Source: Pseudoalteromonas sp. MEBiC 03607
GTDB taxonomy: Bacteria > Pseudomonadota > Gammaproteobacteria > Enterobacterales > Alteromonadaceae
Reading direction: 5' to 3'
NCBI RefSeq assembly: GCF_004792295.1
Contig: NZ_SRRY01000001.1
Span: forward strand, 816,501 to 880,500
Length of the DNA: 64,000 nt
Of the stretch, positions 58,428 through 64,000 are shown piece after piece. Each line of letters opens with the position of its first letter. The first letter of the stretch is position 1. Both the position numbers and the translations under genes were made by a program. The notes below the pieces were generated by a model that saw nothing but the letters and a program-made list of their open reading frames with translations, ran no database searches and was not told the origin of the DNA.

Positions 58428-58467
58428 ATACCAATTCGCTTAATTAAGTAATATTGCGGCTTGGTAT
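58428..58467. repeat. 40-bp palindromic repeat, minimal copy of the oxyR-linked element
   Basis: ATACCAA and TTGGTAT ends with arms TTCGCTTAATTAAG and GTAATATTGCGGC between. The reverse complement of its left half matches the right end of the element at 36406-36566, and the reverse complement of its right half matches the left end of that element. It lies in the convergent gap before suhB. Confidence 0.65.
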
Positions 58468-58481
58468 AATTACAACCGCTA

Positions 58482-59285
58482 TTAGCGAAGTAGTGACTCA
58501 GTTAACACTGGGCGAATTTCACGAATGATCGCTTGCGTTAATTTAGGTGCACCACAAATGATGTTGCCGCTTTGGTTGTAGTTAATACCACCTGCGAAAT
58601 CAACAACCATACCGCCCGCTTCTTTAACTAAAAGCTCGCCTGCTGCTGTGTCCCATGGCTTAAGGCCAATTTCAAAGAAACCATCAACACGACCTGCTGC
58701 AACATAAGCCATATCTAATGCCGCAGAACCTGCACGGCGGATATCAGCAGTGTGTACGAAAAGCGCTTTAAACGCTTCAGAGTATGCGTCTAAGTGGTGC
58801 TTTTGTTTGAATGGGAAACCAGTTGCAAGTACAGAACCTGCTAACTCGTTAGTTTTAGTTACGCGTAAACGTTTGCTGTTAAGCTGTGCGCCTTGACCAC
58901 GAGATGCTGTGAATAATTCACCGCGAATTGGATCATAGATAACAGCTTGGTCTAAACGACCTTTAACTTTAAGTGCAATAGATACTGCGAAATGAGGGAT
59001 ACCCTTGATGAAGTTAGTTGTGCCATCAAGTGGGTCAACAATCCATTGGTAATCTGCATCTTTACCTTTGTGCTCACCAAGCTCTTCACCAACGATACAA
59101 TGATCAGGGTAAGATTTTAAAATAGTGTCACGAATTGCGGCTTCAGCTTCTTTGTCGATGTTAGTCACTAAGTCGTTAGTGCCTTTTTGTTGTACATCAA
59201 CTTTTGATAAATCTTCACTTGCGCGAAGTAAAATTTTGCCTGCGTTACGCGCAGCGCGAACCGCAATGTTTAACATTGGATGCAT
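58482..59285 (-). CDS. suhB: Inositol-1-monophosphatase SuhB
   Basis: 267 aa. Mg2+-binding motifs GEELGEH, DPLDGTTNF and the C-terminal PWDTAAGELLVKEAGG are intact, typical of SuhB. Hydrolyses inositol monophosphates and takes part in rRNA antitermination in E. coli. Divergent from trmJ across the repeat array, as suhB and trmJ neighbour each other in many gammaproteobacteria. Confidence 0.96.
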   Translation of the reverse strand: MHPMLNIAVRAARNAGKILLRASEDLSKVDVQQKGTNDLVTNIDKEAEAAIRDTILKSYPDHCIVGEELGEHKGKDADYQWIVDPLDGTTNFIKGIPHFAVSIALKVKGRLDQAVIYDPIRGELFTASRGQGAQLNSKRLRVTKTNELAGSVLATGFPFKQKHHLDAYSEAFKALFVHTADIRRAGSAALDMAYVAAGRVDGFFEIGLKPWDTAAGELLVKEAGGMVVDFAGGINYNQSGNIICGAPKLTQAIIREIRPVLTESLLR

Positions 59286-60204
59286 AGCATTACCTTTGGG
59301 TTGTAAAAGAACGAATATATTTAAGCCGGCGTATTCTAGCGATTTCTACCGTAAAGTAAACAAGAAACTCGAATAAATTAGGTTGTTTTTTGTACAGGGT
59401 TGAAATGCAAGGGGATCCTATTGCACCTCAAGCGATAAGCTTTAAGTTTGAAGTCGAACGGTCTTGTTTTTAAGTCTTTGCTAAAGACCTAATTCGTAGG
59501 AGGTAGTTTTGTGCCGAAAAAACATACGAAAAGAGAAATGAATGAGAATAAAGTGAGGAAGTGACTATAATGCATTTCTTGTTTTCTCTAAAGCGCAGCG
59601 TCTCTTTATCTCTTTGTGATAATTTGGTTTTCTCTGTGTAGCGCGAAGCGCCTCTGTGCTCTCTGTGGTTCAAGTATGTTTTTGCATAAAGAGAAGTGAA
59701 CGAGAAGAGAAAGAGAAAACTACAGATTTTTTTCTTCCTCTAAAGCGCAGCGTCTCTTTATCTCTTTGTGAACATTTGGTTTTCTCTGTGTAGCGCGCAG
59801 CGCCTCTGTGTTCTCGGTGGTTCAAATTTGTTTTTGTAAAATATGCACAAAGAGAAGTGAACGAGAAGAGAAAGAGAAAACTACAGATTTTTCCTTCCTC
59901 TATAGCGCAGCGTCTCTTTATCTCTTTGTGATAATTTGGTTTTCTCTGTGTAGCGCGCAGCGCCTCTGTGTTTTCAGTGGTTCAAATATGTTTTTGCATA
60001 AAGATAAGTGAACGAGAAGACAAAGAGAAAACCGCAGATTTTTTTTCCTCTATAGCGCAGCGCCTCTTATCCTCTTTGTGAATCATAGAATTATTGCGCG
60101 ATGTAAAATCGCGCCTTACCGCTTACCGTTCAAAGCATATCGCCTAGCGCTTGCAGCCATGTTATAATCCCCGCAATTTTTGACTTTCAGTAAGTAACAA
60201 CGCA
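59286..60204. other. Noncoding suhB-trmJ intergenic region
   Basis: About 920 bp separate the divergent suhB and trmJ genes. Most of it is the tandem repeat array described separately. The first 230 bp after suhB and the last 120 bp before trmJ contain the divergent promoters presumably, but no clear elements are seen. Confidence 0.7.
59521..60085. repeat. Tandem array of about 150-160 bp intergenic repeats
   Basis: Copies begin with CTCTA(A/T)AGCGCAGCG at 59586, 59738, 59898 and 60048 (periods 152, 160, 150); the last is a partial unit and a degraded half precedes the first (59521-59585). Each has a pyrimidine-rich half (GCGCAGCGTCTCTTTATCTC), a CTCTGTG-GCGCGCAGCGCC-CTCTGTG core, and a purine-rich half (GAGAAGTGAACGAGAAGAG). 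The two halves are roughly reverse complementary, so a folded transcript or DNA structure is possible. No start codons with ribosome sites. Confidence 0.85.
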
Positions 60205-60927
60205 ATGACACTTGATGATATTCGTATCGTATTAGTTAACACATCACATTCTGGTAATATTGGCTCAGCGGCACGTGCTATGAAAACGATGGGCTTATCA
60301 AATTTATATCTTGTTGATCCTGCTTGTGAAATTGATAGTCATGCCAGTGCGCTTGCAGCCGGTGCAACTGATGTTTTAGGTAAAACAGTGGTTGTAGATA
60401 CGCTGGCAGATGCAATTGCTGATTGTAGTTTAACAATTGGTACCAGTGCACGCTCACGTACATTATCTTGGCCTATGGTTGAGCCGCGTGAATGTGGTGA
60501 AAAATTAGTAGCTGAAGCTGAGCACGGGCCTGTTGCACTGGTATTTGGTCGTGAAAATAGTGGTTTAACAAACGAAGAACTACAACAATGTAATTACCAC
60601 GTATGTATTCCTGCCAACCCTGAATATAGCTCGCTAAATCTAGCGATGGCGGTGCAAACACTGTGTTATGAAACACGTATGGCTTATTTAAATAAACAGC
60701 CAAAAGTACAAGAAGAAGACGAAGCAACCTATCCAAATGCGAAGCAAACTGAGCTGTTCTACGAGCACTTAGAGCAAACGCTAAACGACACGGGGTTTAT
60801 TATCAAACAACACCCTGGCATGGTAATGACTAAATTACGTCGTTTATTTAACCGCGCGCGTCCAGAAGAAGCTGAGATGAACATCTTACGCGGTATTCTT
60901 ACCTCTATTAATAAGTCTATTAAATAA
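60205..60927 (+). CDS. trmJ: tRNA (cytidine/uridine-2'-O-)-methyltransferase TrmJ
   Basis: 240 aa. SPOUT-fold motifs: [32 protein letters not shown] and [14 protein letters not shown]. Methylates the 2'-O of residue 32 in several tRNAs. Sits directly before iscR, the usual gammaproteobacterial order suhB / trmJ-iscR. Confidence 0.95.
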   Translation: MTLDDIRIVLVNTSHSGNIGSAARAMKTMGLSNLYLVDPACEIDSHASALAAGATDVLGKTVVVDTLADAIADCSLTIGTSARSRTLSWPMVEPRECGEKLVAEAEHGPVALVFGRENSGLTNEELQQCNYHVCIPANPEYSSLNLAMAVQTLCYETRMAYLNKQPKVQEEDEATYPNAKQTELFYEHLEQTLNDTGFIIKQHPGMVMTKLRRLFNRARPEEAEMNILRGILTSINKSIK

Positions 60928-60945
60928 TCACAGGTTATAAGTATA

Positions 60946-61076
60946 ATACTTGACTAAATTACTCAGGTAATTACAATATACCCAGTACTTGACTATTTTT
61001 GTCAAGTATTCGGTTTTATCAATGGCAAGTATCAATTTTTATCAAGTGATAATACTTGACTATTTTGGTCTGGTAA
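60946..61076 (+). promoter_or_regulatory. iscR promoter with three IscR type-1-like boxes
   Basis: Three 25-bp sites with core ACTTGACTA-N-CA(A/G)GTA: 60946-60970, 60985-61009 and 61052-61076. They match the pattern of IscR type-1 boxes (ATASYYGACT...AGTCRRSTAT). Another half-site lies at 61025-61050. IscR with [2Fe-2S] would repress the operon from here. Box assignment by eye. Confidence 0.8.
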
Positions 61077-61119
61077 TTAAAATTTGCACACCTTAGCGTG
61101 CAGTAACATCGGGGGCTCC

Positions 61120-61611
61120 ATGAAGTTAACATCAAAAGGCAGATACGCAGTAACCGCCATGTTGGATGTTGCACTACATACAAATGTGGGTGCAGTGCCT
61201 CTTGCCGATATTTCTGAACGCCAAGAGATTTCGTTATCTTACCTTGAGCAATTATTCGCCCGTTTACGTAAAAATGGCCTTGTGACCTCTGTGCGTGGCC
61301 CAGGTGGCGGATATTTATTAGGTAGAGAAGCAAACGAAATTTCTGTCGGCGATGTGATTAATGCCGTTGATGAGTCTGTTGATGCAACACGTTGCCACAA
61401 CGCAACGGGTGGCTGCCAAAGCGGCATGCGTTGTTTGACTCACACTTTATGGTCGGACTTAAGCGCACGTATCGAAGAGTTTTTAAATAGTATTACCCTT
61501 GCTGAATTGGTTGAAAAGTCAGATGTGAAAGAAGTCGCATCACGCCAAGATAACAGCATCAACACTGCAATTAAGCAACTGGAAAACATTCAAGTAAGCT
61601 GTCAACTGTAG
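61120..61611 (+). CDS. iscR: Iron-sulfur cluster regulator IscR
   Basis: 163 aa from ATG 61120 ([20 protein letters not shown]). Rrf2-type helix-turn-helix ([19 protein letters not shown]), the cluster Cys trio in [14 protein letters not shown] and the nearby His of LTHTLW. Represses the isc operon when it holds [2Fe-2S]. Three candidate boxes precede it. Followed 22 bp later by iscS. Confidence 0.97.
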   Translation: MKLTSKGRYAVTAMLDVALHTNVGAVPLADISERQEISLSYLEQLFARLRKNGLVTSVRGPGGGYLLGREANEISVGDVINAVDESVDATRCHNATGGCQSGMRCLTHTLWSDLSARIEEFLNSITLAELVEKSDVKEVASRQDNSINTAIKQLENIQVSCQL

Positions 61612-61633
61612 CTTGACGAAAGCGGAGAGAGAA

Positions 61634-62851
61634 ATGAAGTTACCGATTTATTTAGATTACGCAGCAACCACGCCTGTTGATGAACGTGTGGCAAAAGAAA
61701 TGATGCAATGCCTGACTATGGACGGTAATTTTGGTAACCCTGCATCACGCTCACACCGTTTTGGTTGGCAAGCAGAAGAAGCGGTTGATCAAGCACGTAC
61801 AGATATCGCTGATCTGATCAACGCTGACCCGCGTGAAATCGTTTTCACTTCAGGTGCTACAGAATCAAATAACCTAGCAATTAAAGGTGCTGCGCAGTTC
61901 TATAAAAAGAAAGGCAAGCACGTTATCACTGTTAAAACAGAGCACAAAGCAGTACTTGATACGTGTCGTGAACTAGAGCGTCAAGGTTTCGAAGTAACCT
62001 ATATGGACGTTGAAGAAAACGGTTTACTTGACCTTAAAAAGCTTGAAGCTGCAATGCGTGACGACACAGTACTTGTGAGCGTAATGCACGTAAATAACGA
62101 GCTAGGTGTTATCCAAGATATCGCGACAATCGGCGAAATGTGCCGTGAGCGCAAAATTATGTTCCACGTAGATGCTGCACAAAGCGCAGGTAAAGTACTT
62201 ATCGACGTGCAACAGTTAAAAGTAGATTTCATGTCGTTCTCAGGCCACAAAGTATATGGCCCGAAAGGTGTAGGCGCACTTTATGTTCGTCGTAAGCCAC
62301 GTGCACGCTTAGAAGCACAAATGCATGGTGGTGGTCATGAGCGTGGTATGCGTTCAGGCACATTGGCTACTCACCAGTTAGTTGGTATGGGTGCGGCATT
62401 TAGAATCGCTAAAGAAGATTTCGAAAAAGACCATGCACACATCAGCGCACTTCGTAAGCGTTTGGTTGATGGCATCATGGCTGATATGGAAGAAGTTTAC
62501 TTCAATGGTGAACCAAGCCAGTCAGTTCCAGGTATTGTAAATATCAGCTTCAACTTTGTTGAAGGTGAGTCGTTATTAATGGCTGTTAAAGACATTGCTG
62601 TTTCATCAGGTTCAGCCTGTACCTCAGCAAGCTTAGAGCCTTCTTATGTACTACGTGCATTAGGCCGTAATGACGAGTTAGCACACAGCTCAATTCGTTT
62701 CAGCATTGGCCGCTTTACGACTGAAGAAGAGATTGATTACACCGTTGAACTAATCAAAAACTCGATCGGCCGTTTACGTGAGATGTCTCCTCTATGGGAA
62801 ATGCATCAAGAAGGTATTGATTTAGATTCAGTTGAGTGGGCGCATCACTAA
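61634..62851 (+). CDS. iscS: Cysteine desulfurase IscS
   Basis: 405 aa from ATG 61634 (GGAGAGAG upstream). PLP lysine in [10 protein letters not shown], catalytic Cys loop [12 protein letters not shown] and [10 protein letters not shown] are typical. Supplies sulfur from cysteine for Fe-S clusters and tRNA thiolation. Confidence 0.98.
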   Translation: MKLPIYLDYAATTPVDERVAKEMMQCLTMDGNFGNPASRSHRFGWQAEEAVDQARTDIADLINADPREIVFTSGATESNNLAIKGAAQFYKKKGKHVITVKTEHKAVLDTCRELERQGFEVTYMDVEENGLLDLKKLEAAMRDDTVLVSVMHVNNELGVIQDIATIGEMCRERKIMFHVDAAQSAGKVLIDVQQLKVDFMSFSGHKVYGPKGVGALYVRRKPRARLEAQMHGGGHERGMRSGTLATHQLVGMGAAFRIAKEDFEKDHAHISALRKRLVDGIMADMEEVYFNGEPSQSVPGIVNISFNFVEGESLLMAVKDIAVSSGSACTSASLEPSYVLRALGRNDELAHSSIRFSIGRFTTEEEIDYTVELIKNSIGRLREMSPLWEMHQEGIDLDSVEWAHH

Positions 62852-62891
62852 TTAGTGATCGCCGCCGCTAGCAGGTAGTGAGGATAGTATT

Positions 62892-63275
62892 ATGGCTTAT
62901 AGTGATAAAGTAATCGATCATGTTGAAAATCCACGTAACGTGGGTGCTTTAGACAAAAATGATCCGTCGGTTGCAACAGGTATGGTGGGTGCACCAGCGT
63001 GTGGTGACGTAATGAAATTGCAAATCAAAGTATCACCAGAAGGTGTAATTGAAGATGCAAAATTCAAAACATATGGTTGTGGTAGCGCAATCGCTTCTTC
63101 TTCACTTGTAACTGAGTGGGTAAAAGGCAAAACATTAGACGAAGCTGCAACAATCAAAAATACTGATATCAGTGCTGAGCTTGAGTTACCGCCAGTGAAA
63201 ATTCACTGTTCAATTTTAGCAGAAGACGCGATTCAAGCAGCAATTGCTGATTACAAAAGTAAACAAGCGAAGTAA
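62892..63275 (+). CDS. iscU: Iron-sulfur cluster scaffold IscU
   Basis: 127 aa. The three scaffold Cys are in GAPACGD, TYGCGSA and KIHCSIL, with the conserved Asp after the first. The cluster is built here with IscS sulfur and passed on via HscBA. 40 bp after iscS, 11 bp before iscA. Confidence 0.98.
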   Translation: MAYSDKVIDHVENPRNVGALDKNDPSVATGMVGAPACGDVMKLQIKVSPEGVIEDAKFKTYGCGSAIASSSLVTEWVKGKTLDEAATIKNTDISAELELPPVKIHCSILAEDAIQAAIADYKSKQAK

Positions 63276-63286
63276 GAGATAAATTC

Positions 63287-63610
63287 ATGGCAGTGACATT
63301 GACAGATGCGGCAGCAAACCGCGTAGAATCATTTTTAGCAAATCGCGGCAAAGGCATTGGCCTACGCGTTGGCATTAAAACGACAGGCTGTTCAGGTCTT
63401 GCTTATGTTCTTGAATTTGTTGATGAGTTAGCTGACGGCGACGAAATTTTTGAAAGCCGTGGTGTGAAAGTGATCGTTGATGCCAAAAGCTTAGTCTACA
63501 TTGATGGTACTGAGCTTGATTACACCAAAGAAGGTTTGAATGAAGGGTTTAAGTTTAATAACCCGAACCAAGCCGATGAGTGTGGTTGCGGCGAAAGCTT
63601 TACCGTTTAA
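63287..63610 (+). CDS. iscA: A-type iron-sulfur carrier IscA
   Basis: 107 aa. Conserved cysteines in TTGCSGLAY and the terminal CGCGESF. Carries Fe-S clusters or iron to apoproteins. A hairpin follows (63633-63654) before hscB. Confidence 0.97.
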   Translation: MAVTLTDAAANRVESFLANRGKGIGLRVGIKTTGCSGLAYVLEFVDELADGDEIFESRGVKVIVDAKSLVYIDGTELDYTKEGLNEGFKFNNPNQADECGCGESFTV

Positions 63611-63632
63611 GCTTAAAAAATTTCTTTGCTTG

Positions 63633-63657
63633 AAGCCCTGCCTATGTAGGGCTTTGT
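63633..63657 (+). terminator. Hairpin between iscA and hscB
   Basis: AAGCCCT / AGGGCTT stem with an 8-nt loop, then TTGTTCTTT. It may be an internal attenuator reducing hscB-hscA-fdx relative to iscRSUA. Confidence 0.55.
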
Positions 63658-63687
63658 TCTTTCCTGTTTACCGAGTTGGATTATGTA

Positions 63688-64000
63688 ATGCGTTACTTTG
63701 AGTTATTTGCAATTCCAGTAGATTACAACATTGATTTAGCGACTATTAATAAACACTACCTTGAGCTACAACGCGCAGTTCATCCAGATCGCCACGCAAG
63801 CTCTAGCAGCCGTGATAAATTACTTGCTGTGCAAAATGCAGCAGAAATCAATGATGCATTACAAACCTTAAAACACCCGGTAAAACGCGCTGAGTACATG
63901 CTAAGCGAGTTAGGTGTTGATATTCGCGCCGAGCAACAAACATTGCAAGACCCGCTATTCTTAATGCAGCAAATGGAACTGCGTGAAGAATTAGAAGAAC
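63688..64000 (+). CDS. hscB: Fe-S co-chaperone HscB, 3' truncated
   Basis: 104 codons and open to the window end. The J-domain (MRYFELFAIPVDYNIDLATI) has the HPD motif (AVHPDRHASS) at about 34-36, and the IscU-binding helices begin near LFLMQQMELREE. Recruits HscA to IscU. Order iscRSUA-hscB is the standard isc operon; hscA and fdx presumably follow. Confidence 0.95.
   Translation, partial: MRYFELFAIPVDYNIDLATINKHYLELQRAVHPDRHASSSSRDKLLAVQNAAEINDALQTLKHPVKRAEYMLSELGVDIRAEQQTLQDPLFLMQQMELREELEE

Noticed and set aside
59470..60011. Two short open frames inside the repeat array
   Set aside because: They follow the repeat units, lack ribosome sites and have no protein-like composition.
59586..60085. 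CRISPR array
   Set aside because: Units are about 150-160 bp in direct tandem with no unique spacers and no cas genes.

Overview
The window looks like chromosomal DNA of a marine gammaproteobacterium of the Alteromonadales, most likely a Pseudoalteromonas. This rests on protein content and gene order (queA-tgt-yajC-secD-secF, iscR-iscS-iscU-iscA-hscB, ppx-ppk1 next to a pst locus with very long PstC and PstA, zapA beside a TIGR02449 gene), the moderately AT-rich composition, and intergenic palindromes ending in ATACCAA/TTGGTAT. The genus is an inference; no rRNA or tRNA gene is visible.

Layout. 1-1.1 kb: 3' part of an enolase-superfamily sugar-acid dehydratase. 1.2-6.3 kb: an accessory signalling island with an FHA protein divergent from a membrane Ser/Thr kinase carrying TolB-like and TPR regions, then three small genes of unknown function. 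6.3-11 kb: SlyD, a dehydrogenase and an amidohydrolase in one tight run, then MltD and an exported metallo-beta-lactamase-fold protein. 11-15 kb: ZapA, a TIGR02449 coiled coil, RlmJ, a META lipoprotein, a PhnA-like protein and a periplasmic solute-binding-like protein. 15-24 kb: an EAL-HDOD protein, a PqiA-like protein, and a Cu/Ag efflux operon (metal-binding small protein, CusC, CusB with a fused CusF domain, CusA). 24-36 kb: a phosphate superlocus: ppx and ppk1 on the minus strand, a GcvR-like ACT protein, pstC-pstA-pstB-phoU, then a DUF47 protein with a Pit transporter. Pho boxes with correctly spaced -10 elements precede both ppk1 and pstC. No pstS or phoBR is present here.

36-42.7 kb: OxyR, an ECF sigma / membrane anti-sigma-like / exported coiled-coil operon, and a large REC-PAS-GGDEF-EAL protein. 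42.8-48.4 kb: tRNA queuosine genes (queA, tgt) followed by Sec accessory genes (yajC, secD, secF). 48.4-55 kb: a polyol utilisation cassette (mannitol 2-dehydrogenase, NCS1-type transporter, divergent OprB-type porin, SorC-type regulator). 55-59.3 kb: a lipoprotein, an EAL-CBS-GGDEF protein, a periplasmic solute-binding-like protein and SuhB. 59.5-60.1 kb: a noncoding array of roughly 150-160 bp tandem repeats. 60.2-64 kb: TrmJ, then the isc operon, with three IscR-type boxes before iscR and hscB cut by the window end.

Points most worth a second look: the FHA/kinase island, whose kinase has an unusual start that one T in a T5 run would extend to an upstream ATG; the polyol cassette with an NCS1-type carrier; the tandem repeat array; and a MITE-like element that ends 11 bp before the oxyR start codon and has a minimal 40-bp relative at 58.4 kb.
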